This document shows positions 10,976-21,186 of a stretch of 64,000 bases of DNA, one piece after another. Where the stretch lies: NCBI GenBank assembly GCA_025504975.1, contig JANUWI010000003.1:3224001-3288000 (forward strand), in the 5' to 3' direction. A program made the position numbers and the translations under genes. How positions within the stretch are numbered: the stretch's first letter is position 1; each line of letters opens with the position of its first letter. The DNA comes from Plenodomus lindquistii. Lineage: Eukaryota; Ascomycota; Dothideomycetes; Pleosporales; Leptosphaeriaceae. The notes below the pieces were generated by a model, which searched no databases, was not told the DNA's origin, and saw nothing but the letters and a program-made list of their open reading frames with translations.

Positions 10976-12250
10976 ATGGCGCTGCGGGCTGCCGAATGGC
11001 ACAAGCTGCCAACGAGTCTTACTGAGCTCTGTATAAACACAACATTGCGGTGTGGACAATCATTCAGGTACGTGTTCCAGCGTGTCGACCGTCAACTACA
11101 AACTCATGGCACGCGCAGATGGCGCAAGTCGGCCGAAGACGAGTGGTCCATGGCCCTCCACGGTCGCATCCTCTCCCTCCGTCAAGACGCCGAAGCCTTA
11201 CACTACCGCGCCGTCTTCCCATCGAGTACGCCTGCCCTCCCTACGCCGCCACCGTCCAATGCGCCCTCAGTTGCGCCCGACGAAGACGACACCCTTGCAC
11301 TCGTCAAACACTACTTCAACCTTGCCCCAGACCTTGGGCAACTCTACGAGCAATGGGCAGCCGCAGATGCCAACTTCAAGAAGAGAGCACCAAAATTTAC
11401 AGGCATTCGGATCTTGCGCCAAGATGCATGGGAGGCACTCATAGGCTTCATATGTAGCAGTAACAACAACATCAGCCGCATAGGGGGAATGGTCCACAGT
11501 CTCTGCCTGCACTATGGACCACTGATAGGTCGCATCGATGATGTGCCCTACCACGACTTCCCTACACCAGAAGCATTGTCACATGCTAGCGTGGAGGCGA
11601 ACCTGCAAAAGCTAGGCTTTGGTTACAGAGCAAAATACATTGCAAAGACTGCGCGCATCGTTGCCGAGGACAAAGGCTTGAAGTGGCTGGAGGAGCTGAG
11701 CAATCCAGAATGTCCTCAGTTTGGCATCAAGGAGATGTCAGCAGGCGAGATGCTAGATGGTGGCCGCGAGGGATACCGAAGGGCACATGAGGAGCTGTTG
11801 GCTCTCCATGGCGTTGGGCCCAAAGTCGCAGACTGTGTGTGTCTGTTTGGCCTAGGGTGGTCTGAGTCTGTACCCGTGGACACACACGTCTGGCAAATTG
11901 CGCAGCGCGACTATAGGTTCGGTAAGGGAAAGCATAGTAGCCTAACAGCTGCAACTTACATCGCCATTGGAAACCACTTTCGCAAGATGTGGGGTAAGGA
12001 AGCGGGCTGGGCCCACTCAGTACTCTTTACAGCCGACCTGAAGGCCTTTTCAGAGCGGGCAGTCGCCAAGATAGAGGTGAAGGAAGAGGCAATCACTATC
12101 AAGGAGGCAGAAGACGTGGTCGTTGAGACCACCGTCAAGAAGGAATCCTCGAAGCGAAAGCGAGTAAAGAAAGAGCCCGAGGAAGACGAGCACCAGGTGG
12201 TGGAGATCAAGCAAGAGACTACACGACAGAGCAAGCGGCGGCGGGCTTGA
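10976..12250 (+). CDS. OGG1: 8-oxoguanine DNA glycosylase/AP lyase
   Basis: Bifunctional base-excision repair enzyme that removes 8-oxoguanine opposite C and nicks the AP site. Exons 10976-11067 and 11119-12250; the 51-nt intron (11068-11118, GTACGT donor) is a multiple of three without a stop. Splicing restores CGQSFRWRKS, the conserved N-terminal OGG1 sequence, at residues 26-35. Product 407 aa. The HhH-GPD region reads LHGVGPKVADC with the catalytic Lys at 266, and VPVDTHVWQ with the catalytic Asp at 285; SSNNNI near residue 145 is the OGG1 asparagine motif. The C-terminal 60 residues are Lys/Glu-rich with likely nuclear-localisation clusters (KRKRVKKEP, SKRRRA). The start MALRAAEWHKLP is preferred over an upstream in-frame ATG. 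Confidence 0.95.
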   Translation: MALRAAEWHKLPTSLTELCINTTLRCGQSFRYVFQRVDRQLQTHGTRRWRKSAEDEWSMALHGRILSLRQDAEALHYRAVFPSSTPALPTPPPSNAPSVAPDEDDTLALVKHYFNLAPDLGQLYEQWAAADANFKKRAPKFTGIRILRQDAWEALIGFICSSNNNISRIGGMVHSLCLHYGPLIGRIDDVPYHDFPTPEALSHASVEANLQKLGFGYRAKYIAKTARIVAEDKGLKWLEELSNPECPQFGIKEMSAGEMLDGGREGYRRAHEELLALHGVGPKVADCVCLFGLGWSESVPVDTHVWQIAQRDYRFGKGKHSSLTAATYIAIGNHFRKMWGKEAGWAHSVLFTADLKAFSERAVAKIEVKEEAITIKEAEDVVVETTVKKESSKRKRVKKEPEEDEHQVVEIKQETTRQSKRRRA

Positions 12251-13277
12251 TCGATTGTAGGCGCCATTGCAGTATCCGACTCGACGCAATTGCACATTTC
12301 TCACGAGACTCTAGTAGATCATGCAAGGTGACCTGCCAGTTCACTTTCACAGCGCATATAGTCTCTCACGACACGCGCTGTGGCTGCGATGCCAGCGGCG
12401 TAGGTAATGTAGGGTTCTGGCAAGTTTCACGTCGTGCAATGCACCATACTCTTCACATGGTCCACAGAACGCGACTGAAGCTACCCAGAAGTACGGGAGA
12501 TAGCCAAAGGTTATCGTGAGGTCGCTATAGCCAATAGAGGACGCCTAATTCTGAGTCCACGGTAGATCAAGGGCGCGTTGTGCCACATATGATTGGTAGA
12601 GCCACACCATTCCACGGTTGCGAATGTACCTCTTTGCATCAAGCACATGCTCGAACCAGTCGATGTATTCCTTGGTCGTTTAGCCTCGTCACGTACGCGG
12701 CACCACGTGAGCTCACATGTGGGTTCGCGCGAATACTGTGCGCTAATCTGCATTGCCGGGCGTTGGTCGGCAATTCAAAGTTTGGGCTACGACTTCATCT
12801 TTACGGTCTGTTTATCACCCGTAGCTGGTGTAGTCGGGTTTGTGATAATCAAAATGCGCGCTCTCGGTATCTTGGTCGCACTCACGAGCGTCGGTGCTGA
12901 TCGTCGCGGCAAGTTTCTGAGAAAGCGATCGGCAGAGACGTAGTGGTGTTGAACGATTAATGAGAACTTGCGCAAGGGCATGTCTCTGGTCGTAAGCAGG
13001 TTCGGCCATTTGCGAGCCCTAGATTCCCGTTTGGTATTGCGCTTATGGATAGCAAATACGAAATGGGTTCAGATTGTGCAAGAATTCGACAATTGCATAC
13101 AGTATGTAGGTAGGGGCATTCACAAGTGGTTAGGAGAAGGAGAAAAGATTGTGGCGTTGCAGTATACACGGTCATTGCGCGTCGGTTCGCACCCCTACTA
13201 GTTAGTCAGCCGCGATACTTAATAGTGTACTGTTCTCTGCTTATCTCTAACGTATTTAGAGCAAGTCTATACCTAGT
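12251..13277. other. Intergenic, no gene supported
   Basis: Mixed short frames on both strands (up to 116 codons) with no recognisable domain. Nothing beyond a probable OGG1 3' end was identified. Confidence 0.45.
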
Positions 13278-13586
13278 TACTATGGTACTGGGGAAAAGTC
13301 ATCACCCCCTGCTAGCCTTAGGATCAGCACAGGACACTCACCACCAAACACGTTCTTGCCTCTTTCTCTACAAACTTTTAGAAATTTTTAAAAAAAAAAT
13401 GCAGAAAATAAATCTACGCGAACGCCCTACCTGTAGCCCTACCTGTAGGCTATTCTTCTGCAACAGATTGTATGTTTTTCTACGTGAAAGGGGTGAAAAA
13501 AAAGTAGAGCTCGCTTACTTGTGATAGTGCTAAAAACCCTTGTCTACACCCCTGAGGGGTGATAACTTTCGCCCAGTACCATAGTA
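13278..13586. mobile_element. MITE-like element A, 305 bp, TA target duplication
   Basis: Element body 13280-13584 is bounded by TA at 13278-13279 and 13585-13586. The left end begins CTATGGTACTGGG; the reverse complement of the right end begins with the same 13 bases. The match continues imperfectly to ATCACCCC, for about 29 bp with 3 mismatches. The interior is AT-rich with a run of A near 13388 and has no transposase. TA duplication plus inverted ends fits a non-autonomous Tc1/mariner-type element. Reading frames crossing it are fortuitous. Confidence 0.7.
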
Positions 13587-13769
13587 TATTCTGAATGCAC
13601 ACTGCGAGTATTTTATTCCGGTGTCTCCGTGGGCCGGCTACAGTCACTACAACTACACATCTTTGCAGCATACACCACATACGTTCTCGTAATGGGAAAT
13701 TACGCCTGTATCGCCGGGCCGAGATCAGTAAGGACAATACCGTTGCTGTATCTTGGCAGCGCCGGTGCG

Positions 13770-13901
13770 TACAGGGTGTAGACACATCGGATTACATGCC
13801 TGTTAAAGTTCAACGAATCATCTTCTCAGTCTCGCTGGATGCTGAATGTGCTATTCGTCAAACTTTAACAAGGGTTCAATCCGATGTGTCTATACCCTGT
13901 A
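13770..13901. mobile_element. MITE-like element B copy 1, 128 bp, TA target duplication
   Basis: Body 13772-13899 flanked by TA on both sides. The left arm starts CAGGGTGTAGACACATCGG; the right arm reverse complement is identical except G to A at the seventh base. The arms extend about 47 bp with roughly 8 differences, around a loop of about 34 bp, so the element is one long hairpin. No coding capacity. A diverged second copy lies at 48763-48888. Likely mobilised in trans by a Tc1/mariner transposase. Confidence 0.78.
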
Positions 13902-15240
13902 GCTGTGGCCGTCGCTCGGGTTATCTAGGAAGACCTCGCTTGAACGGATGGAAGCATTGGGTCGAGTTGCGTGCCGTGAGACAGCTGTCACTACTCGAGT
14001 CAAGAATTCACGCCAGTTAAGCTTTGATGTAGGTATGGCTATGACACCCGCCTGCTGGAGCGATGATCATTGATCAGACGATGGATTGATGGATAGGTGC
14101 GTCTTTCGATTGTCCCGCGTAGCTGCATGGATGCCTCTCTCCTCTTTAATCAAACTGATCTTGTAGGGCTGGCAGACCCCGGCCAAGATCGTTTGGAGCC
14201 CACATTAAAAGGCCTGAGAACCCACTTCCTTGCCGCACTGGATTCGACGGAAAAACTGACAGGAAGCAGGAGGAAGCGAAAGGCGGAGGTCAACGTTACC
14301 GAGACTTTGCATGTTCTTACCGGCTGGCAGGGCGGTAACATTTCTCAGCGTAGGCTAGTAGGGGATGCTGGCTCGTCCCAAACGATCGGCTCCCCCAGTG
14401 CTTCCTTGCCAGCCAATGACCGTCCCAACCTGCGGCATAGTGTTGCGCATGTCGTCTGTTGGAAGACGGGAAAACTCCCGTCAAAGACGTTGGTTAATTG
14501 AGCCGTGTCGCAACCGCTCCGGAGATGTGAGGTGGTCTTCGTTTCTCATGCTCCCTCCTGGATGACTGTTCGAGATGTTGCGCACACATCGATCGTCGTC
14601 GTTGACTCGCAAGGGCAGTGAACCTGATCGCCAAAAAGCAATACGCTCACTGACCTCTCCACGTGGCTGGCTCTGCAATGCTGTCGATCGCGGCAGTACT
14701 TCGGTGAGGACCCGCAAATCAATGTGGAGGAACGAAGTCGAGCGATGGTAATCTGTGCGTATGCTAAGTATGTTAGTTTCTAAGTCTGTTGTCACTTTAT
14801 CCGTCTAGCCCCCTTCCGAATGCTGGACCAAGGCCAAATGTCAAAGAGGAATTAGCAGTGAAGCACCAATAGTTCAAGGGATATACCTGTAACTGCGGTG
14901 ACGAGTATCATCTGTAGCATTGATTATACTGGAGTTTAAATACTTAGTGCATTGTGTCTCAATCGTTCATGTACGGTAATGGTGTGCCTGCGCGTCCCTG
15001 CATGAGCTGCCGCAACACATGTTACGCCGTACCCGAAAAGTGCCTTGTCCGTCAATGGAAGCATTCACCAGGGTCACTCAGTACGAAGCACGACCCACAT
15101 GTTAAAACTATCTGCGGCAGCACCAATTTTGAGTTTTGTGGTCTGTGTTTCACATGACCCATTGGTTGTCAGACTTGTCACCATCTACATTGGGCTTAGA
15201 TTTGACGGCGCAATGCATATGCCTAGGACCACGCATGTGG
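13902..15240. other. Intergenic, no gene supported
   Basis: The longest frame (14097-14501 plus, 134 codons) has a basic middle but no family resemblance, and the opposite strand is equally open. Not called as a gene. Confidence 0.45.
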
Positions 15241-15358
15241 CATGCAGCAAGGCCGCCCTGTTAAGAGGAAACTCGGGTCTATTAGTAGATCGAAGGCCAC
15301 TCTAGGCCACTAGGTACTCGACCCAAATCTCACATCACCCGTGCGGCCTTGTTGCATC
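15241..15358. repeat. Imperfect inverted repeat, about 118 bp
   Basis: Arms CATGCAGCAAGGCCGC (15241-15256) and GCGGCCTTGTTGCAT (15343-15357) pair with one mismatch over 15 bases. Weaker pairing continues inward (left ACTCGGGTC, right GACCCAAAT). No clear target duplication. May be a MITE remnant or a hairpin. Confidence 0.45.
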
Positions 15359-15583
15359 CTTAGCCACTCGCTTATTCCCAGTGGTCATGGGCTCCTGTAG
15401 GTACAGGAAAGCAAATCCTGGGACATGGAGCGAGCTGAACGGGCCTCCGTGGCAATGTATATTAATCCCGGTGCGTCTAGGTGGGTATTAGAGACGGGGT
15501 ACTATATTCGATCTCTCGTCTTGACTCGACTTTTGATCGATTGAACATCGCTCTCAACGGGCATTGCACAGGCGCAAAGAACA

Positions 15584-17113
15584 ATGAGATCCTTCCAATG
15601 GCTATTGCCACTCCTGATATGGGCGCAAATTGGATACACACGACAAGCTGGACTCCTCAACGTCGTCACACAATTCCCTGCCTGCGCAGTATGTCACGAA
15701 TCAACTCGTAGGCTTTCGAAAAACTGACAGAATTTTATAGCAAACCTGTGTGGCATCGTTCGTCAATCAGACATCCTGTGAATTCACGGATACAGCATGC
15801 ATATGCGCTGATGTCAAGCTTCAACACGCTGTAGAAAATTGTGTGCTGGCGTCCTGTACCATACGACAAGCCTTGACTACCAAAAACCTCACTGCAACAA
15901 CATGTCATGCTCCGGTTCGCGAAAAAGGCGAAAGTATACGCATTTCCAACCTCGTCCTCTCGGTCGTGACCGCTGTCATCGCCCTCACGAGGATCATTTA
16001 CAAAGCCGTGTACCCGATCGGCGACTTTGGATGGGACGACTACAGTGTGATCGTAGCATTGATTGCCGGTGTACCTTCTGTGATAAGTAAGGAGATGCTC
16101 ACTGTCGAATCCCAACATACCTGCTAATACATGCCCTAGTCGTCGATCGCGGAATCGTTCCAAACGGTCTCGGTAGAGACATCCACACAGTTCCTTTCGA
16201 TCACGTCACCAACTTCGTCCGCTATCTGTACGTTTACTCTTAGAAAGGTTATCTTGTTATATACTGACGTCCACTTCCCAGCTATGCCCTCGAGGTCCTA
16301 TATTTCCTGCAGGTCGTGCTCCTGAAGCTCACATTGCTCTTATTTTTTCTGCGGATATTCCCAAGACCCTTCATCCGGAGACTTCTCTGTGGAACCATTG
16401 CCTTCAACATCCTGTATGGTCTCGTCTTCGTGCTCGTCGCAATCTTCCAATGCCAGCCAATTTCTTTCTACTGGACATCATGGGACCAGGAAGGACACGG
16501 CAAGTGCGTCAACATCAATGCCCTGGCGTGGAGCAACGCCATCATAAGTATCGCGCTCGATCTATGGATGTTGGGGATCCCGCTCTACGAAGTCTTTCAC
16601 TTGCAACTATCCTGGCGTAAGAAGATCAGCGTTGCCTTTATGTTCTGCGTCGGTACCTTCGTCACCATTGTCTCGGTCCTCCGCCTCCGATCACTCGTCA
16701 GCTTCGCCTCATCGATGAACCCAACCTGGGACCAAGCCGATGTCGTTAAGTGGTCAAATATCGAGATTCATGTCGGTATCATCTGTGCCTGCCTCCCAAC
16801 TCTCCGCGTCATCCTCGTCAGACTCTTCCCTACGCTCATGGGCAGCACCAAACAACATAGTCAGCCTTACTATGCTTATGGCAGTCGTACAGGCGGTCAC
16901 GACCAGAGAGCAAATAAGAAAAGGAGTGGCATACCTTCTAAGATGGGCGAGTCGTCCCAAGGGAGTTTGCAGCATCAACGGTCGATTACGTATACGAAAA
17001 CATTTGAGATTCAGCATGTGGAAAACGATGAGACCTCGCTGGTGCAGATGAACGATTTCTCTAAAAGGGTGAAGCAAAATGCTAGCAGTAGTACGAGTAT
17101 TTCGAGTTTGTAG
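15584..17113 (+). CDS. CFEM-domain Pth11-like GPCR / rhodopsin-fold membrane protein
   Basis: Predicted plasma-membrane receptor of the fungal Pth11-like class, members of which take part in surface sensing. Four exons: 15584-15688, 15741-16086, 16140-16227, 16282-17113 (1371 nt, 456 aa); introns of 52, 53 and 54 nt. An N-terminal signal peptide (MRSFQWLLPLLIWAQIG) leads to an extracellular cysteine-rich CFEM domain (about residues 32-90) with the spacing FPACAQTCV...CEF...CICAD...C...C. Seven hydrophobic helices follow (e.g. LVLSVVTAVIALTRIIY, TLLLFFLRIF), including the GWDDY motif of this family after the first helix, and a polar cytoplasmic tail of about 90 residues. The first splice joins the two halves of the CFEM motif, which supports the model. 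Confidence 0.9.
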
Positions 17114-18352
17114 AGACTCCTATTGTTACGAAGATCATGTTTGCGTTCGCGTCCTCGTCATTTGATTCTTTTGTGCACTGTTGCATCACTGTCCTGTTTA
17201 TATTCACTAAGTACGTCTTCAAGTCATTCTTGCGAACCCACGTCATTTGGGAGAAGTCAGGCTCCCATAGGCGCCTTGCAAAACAGTATTCCCTGCAGTA
17301 CGTCAAGGACAGCGAGCACGCATCTTGCTTCACAATATACGACACAAGGTCTCCTTTGAACACTATCAGATGTTTATGCTCCCATGAATAACAGCAACGA
17401 GATCATGTCTGTGAACATACGAGAAAGACGCAGTAACAGTAGACAATCTGTTTTGCAGCATAAATGCTGGGTTTTATGTCTAATAAGAGGCTTGTATATC
17501 CCTACAACAGAGCATGTGCTGTTCAAGGACCACTAACAAATCCGGAAGGGGATTTTTCATAGTACGCGTAGAGTGTTAGAATAGTAGATCTGATAGTTTG
17601 TTCGCTCAATGTGCTTTTGTTTTCTCCTTGCTATAATAGAATAATGAAAATATCTGCGTGATGCTTTTAAGGCAAAAGAGGAACTAAAGAAACACAACCT
17701 TTGTTATATATTTCAGTCAGCGGGTAGCCAGGCAATGGCTCAACAGCTTGCTTTTCCCTCACCCTCGAAGAGAAGATCCAACAAAAAAACATACAACAGC
17801 GGGGATTCGCTAGTGGTCACCCACCTAACTACTAATCCGCCGGTACACTGCTTATATATGGCTGAGCGGACGGGAAGCCTTGTTTTCACGCACTCGATTG
17901 TTATGAATTCCCTTAATTTCTCTGTTCTCGGTACCTAGCTTCGCGTTAGACCCTTTCCGCTTACGGGCCAGCGCTACCACCAAACCTTGGAAGCAGCGGT
18001 GCCGGCGCTTGGGCCTCTCTTGAAGACGACAATAAGACAACGGTAATCCGTCGCCCGCCTTGTGCGTTAAGCGCAAGCTCATTCTGACTCCTATATTAAC
18101 ACTAAGTACTGAACACGCAGTCTACGAAGACAAATTGTCCTTCTCTTACTGTCGAATTGCACAAACATACATTTTCCGTCCCTATAGTGAACTATGGTAC
18201 TCTTCCAGGTTGCCATACTTAGCGTACCAAAGTGAAGACCTGGCGCTCACTCAATTTGTCGAAGAGTTTAATCTTGCTTTTCGTCTTCTCAAATTCTCCT
18301 GAACGCACAAAATATCGCCACCACCTTCGATACTTTCTGCAATACAAGAACA
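17114..18352. other. Intergenic, no gene seen
   Basis: Moderately AT-rich with no frame over 84 codons carrying any recognisable feature. No repeat or RNA gene recognised. Confidence 0.5.
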
Positions 18353-19393
18353 ATGTCCACGAACAATTCATGGGCGGACAGTCCATGGCGCAATCCCGCA
18401 ATTGTTTTCGAGGAGCTACCAGAATCGCTCATCCTCGAAGACCTAAAACGATCATGGGACTTCCAGAGAGAGGCACACTTCCGTTGGATGCAAAAAGTGA
18501 TTTGGACCTCGAATGACAGCTTTCGTACTGTCCTTCGTGACGTCGAAGGCATGGTAGGCGACATAGCAAAGGAGATGTGCAATAAGCCTACAACATTCTA
18601 TTGGCTTCAGTCTGCGCAGACAGGTGCTCCCGATGCCCACGAGAAGTCTTGTATGTCCGGTGGTATTTTTGCAGCTATATTTGAAGAATGGCATCGAAGC
18701 TCTGTCCACCCAAATATCGAATTTGGCCATTTCTTCGCAGCGCCCGTTCGAATTACAGCTACAGGCCCATCAACTCTACCACAGATCTTGAAGGCACATT
18801 CATCGCTCTGTGCCCAAGCACAGCACATCTCGTTTGATATGGATAACTATTCGGTGCATCCTCTTCTTCCTGCCGTTATCCTTGTATGCGACCGAGTCGC
18901 AAGAGTTGGACGTGGATCAGATGGCTACGTCAGTCTTCGCGAAGTAGCGAGGATGCAGACTGTGCTGGTCGTTCTTACTGGAACAAATCGAACCAGCACC
19001 GGTATCCATATTACTCTGGATCGTCTCGAACCATTCGCTCTGCCCATCGAAAGAGCCGATGCCACTGGCCTTGATATCCTGCGAGTACCCCTGGATGTCG
19101 CTGTCAATTTTGTCACCGAGTTGGAGGGTAGGATCGACGAGCGAAAGGAAACCAGCGGTCGAACTCTAGACACGAGTCTCTGTCGTCACCAAATACCCGT
19201 CGGATACAATCGCGACATCGCGTATGATTCAAGCATATGGGCTCAAACAATGCGAGCAGAGGCAATGAAAATTGGGTTCAAAAAGCTGTGGGATACGAAA
19301 TTTGCTGCCGTACGCGTTCACGCACACCTTTCCGGAAAAACTTCAAACTGCGAATTAGAACATGTGCCCTTCAGCCAGAGGTGGAAGCCCTGA
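18353..19393 (+). CDS. Hypothetical orphan protein, 346 aa
   Basis: Single uninterrupted frame from an ACAATG start to TGA. I do not recognise the family. The product is soluble-looking, with no signal peptide or transmembrane helix, slightly acidic at the N-terminus (FEELPESLILEDLKRSWDF) and with alternating hydrophobic strands in the middle (PAVILVCDRVARVG, TVLVVLTGTNRTS, LDILRVPLDVAVNFVTELEG), which suggest an alpha/beta fold. The length of the frame in DNA of about 50% GC argues for a real gene, and the opposite strand is less open. It is the first of three consecutive orphan frames on the plus strand in an accessory-looking block. Function unknown. Confidence 0.55.
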   Translation: MSTNNSWADSPWRNPAIVFEELPESLILEDLKRSWDFQREAHFRWMQKVIWTSNDSFRTVLRDVEGMVGDIAKEMCNKPTTFYWLQSAQTGAPDAHEKSCMSGGIFAAIFEEWHRSSVHPNIEFGHFFAAPVRITATGPSTLPQILKAHSSLCAQAQHISFDMDNYSVHPLLPAVILVCDRVARVGRGSDGYVSLREVARMQTVLVVLTGTNRTSTGIHITLDRLEPFALPIERADATGLDILRVPLDVAVNFVTELEGRIDERKETSGRTLDTSLCRHQIPVGYNRDIAYDSSIWAQTMRAEAMKIGFKKLWDTKFAAVRVHAHLSGKTSNCELEHVPFSQRWKP

Positions 19394-19755
19394 ACTCACA
19401 TGCGTTCTTGGTTCATATTTTCACGTGGGATCGAGGCACACTCTGAGTGCAAAGCTTGAAATTGGTTCATTGGCAGTGGCGGAAGAGCTGGGGTGTTTTA
19501 AGCTGTAAGAATATTTACTGCATCTATGTGGGGGGTAGCCAAAAAATTTGTTCCACCTTTTGATGATTTCGTTACTTGGGTGTTCAGACTGGGGAGAGCG
19601 GAAGGAAGGAAAGGGGAAGAGAGGAAAGAAGCTACACGTACAAATCGTGAAGAAAGAGCTTCTCCAGATAGTCCCTACCTCGTGTAAGAAGGATGTTGTG
19701 TTTACTATGGCCTTCTAGGTTTTCGTCTGTAGACTGCACCATAACGTTCGCAGAA

Positions 19756-20532
19756 ATGTCTTCACAAAACCCTCTTGAAGTTTACGAATCTGCGATTACG
19801 AACGGGAAGAGGCTATACAAGGAGCTAGCAAGTTTCGAAGCTCAACCACCTTCGCCCGCCTCGCTCGCATCGTGCGGTTACGAGGTCCAGTCGGGGCCCC
19901 TAAGCTCCAACGTTGAGAATTCTCTCAGACCAATGCTACTATCTTGCGGCATTTTGATCAGTAATTCGACATATGTCGAAGTTAGCTCTGCGGGTACACC
20001 AGATAGCGACGATTCCGCTTATTGTAACTGGTTCGACCCTGGACTCATCATCTGTAATGAGAATGACAAAACCAGAGATACACACTCTGGGGACAAGAGA
20101 ATTTGGTCATCGGAGGTGCTCTGGCAATCTTGGAAGAGCAAGGCGTTAGGAGCTGGAAAGCTGGCTTCAGATGTGCGTGCAATCGTCCGTCTGAACATCA
20201 TCAATGAAGCATCGCGAATTGCCATATGGCAAGCTTCGAAGCATTCGTCGTCTTCAAGAATCGACGACCATAACCAGACTGAGTACACCCGCCACGACAA
20301 TGGCTTTTACGCCATTTTGGGAACTCCGAACGGGGCGAGCACAATGCGAATGCTTCGTGACCACCGGACAGAGCTGGGCCACCGCATCGTCGAGAAGATC
20401 GTGGTTTTCGGTCACAAGGACCTTACGATGGAAACGGCAGAGACTCGGAGTATGGTGATCCTTCTCTATGATCGTCGAACCCCTCCGTCTCGAATTCCCA
20501 TTCCCGTTTCTTCTTCTCGCCTTACCTCATAA
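19756..20532 (+). CDS. Hypothetical orphan protein, about 258 aa
   Basis: The frame is open from 19693, but MSSQNPLEVYESAI at 19756 (GAAATGTCT context) is the likelier start. I do not recognise the product. It has a predicted helical N-terminus (EVYESAITNGKRLYKELASFE), a Ser-rich middle and the segment HRIVEKIVVFGHKDLTMETAETRSMVILLYDRR; the last 20 residues are Pro/Ser/Arg-rich and may be read-through of an unspliced 3' end. It lies 362 bp after the 346-aa orphan gene and before another orphan frame whose upstream end has no ATG, so 19756-21186 could be one multi-exon or decayed gene. Confidence 0.4.
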   Translation: MSSQNPLEVYESAITNGKRLYKELASFEAQPPSPASLASCGYEVQSGPLSSNVENSLRPMLLSCGILISNSTYVEVSSAGTPDSDDSAYCNWFDPGLIICNENDKTRDTHSGDKRIWSSEVLWQSWKSKALGAGKLASDVRAIVRLNIINEASRIAIWQASKHSSSSRIDDHNQTEYTRHDNGFYAILGTPNGASTMRMLRDHRTELGHRIVEKIVVFGHKDLTMETAETRSMVILLYDRRTPPSRIPIPVSSSRLTS

Positions 20533-20706
20533 ATCTCACCGGGAAGGAAAACCCAAGGAACCCAAGGAGGCAAAACCTTGTAAAAAAAAGATACCCTGGA
20601 GGGGACCTTGTACTTTGGCGCAAGTTCCAGGGCTCTAGTACCTTTCATTACCAGAGAGGGAAGCTAAAAAAGGTCCAACAAACTGATTCATGCGTACTCT
20701 AGACGA

Positions 20707-21186
20707 GCGAGATACCACGAGAACTGCGACGTGTGTCTCGTCCAGCTGTTTCAAATTTTGAGAGAGGAAAACGAAAGTCACCTAAACCTCGTCCAACCAG
20801 GCCTGACAGTCACCAAGCTCGCCCAAGCTGAGATCGATCTCTGCAGTGACATTGTCAAGAATTTTTGTGGAAAGGACGTCTACGGTACATTCAGATTTGA
20901 CGACTTTTTCCATTCGCTAGCGGGCAAACAAAAGTTCACTGTTCGGATTGATGGTGAAGACGCTCTGAATGTCTTCATCGCATGCTCTTCGTTGCAGGCG
21001 CTTTGTGAGCACAAGGAGGAAATACACTTAGAGCCACTCCTTGAGCATGTAGCGATCTGGTTCTATGAATATCTAAAGCATTCTGTGGAGAAGCTGGACT
21101 ACTTTGAGCCTGATCGCGAGCATCTTTCCATAATTGGTGCCAAACTTTCTTATATTCTTTACGACACGAAAGAGATCGATCTATGA
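20707..21186 (+). CDS. Hypothetical orphan fragment (no ATG start visible)
   Basis: Open frame that ends in EIDL before a TGA. The protein-like part begins near YHENCDVCLVQLFQILREEN and covers about 155 residues, helical and acidic (LEHVAIWFYEYLKHSVEKLDYFEP). No ATG occurs in frame at the 5' end, so it is an internal or 3' exon or a broken gene. An ATG at 20690 opens a different frame that stops quickly. No family recognised; it may belong to the gene starting at 19756. Confidence 0.35.
   Translation, partial: ARYHENCDVCLVQLFQILREENESHLNLVQPGLTVTKLAQAEIDLCSDIVKNFCGKDVYGTFRFDDFFHSLAGKQKFTVRIDGEDALNVFIACSSLQALCEHKEEIHLEPLLEHVAIWFYEYLKHSVEKLDYFEPDREHLSIIGAKLSYILYDTKEIDL

Noticed and set aside
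13126..13524. 132-codon plus-strand frame
   Set aside because: It runs into MITE A and its internal A-run; composition is that of the element.
14097..14501. 134-codon plus-strand frame with a basic segment
   Set aside because: No family resemblance, and the complementary strand is open over the same stretch.
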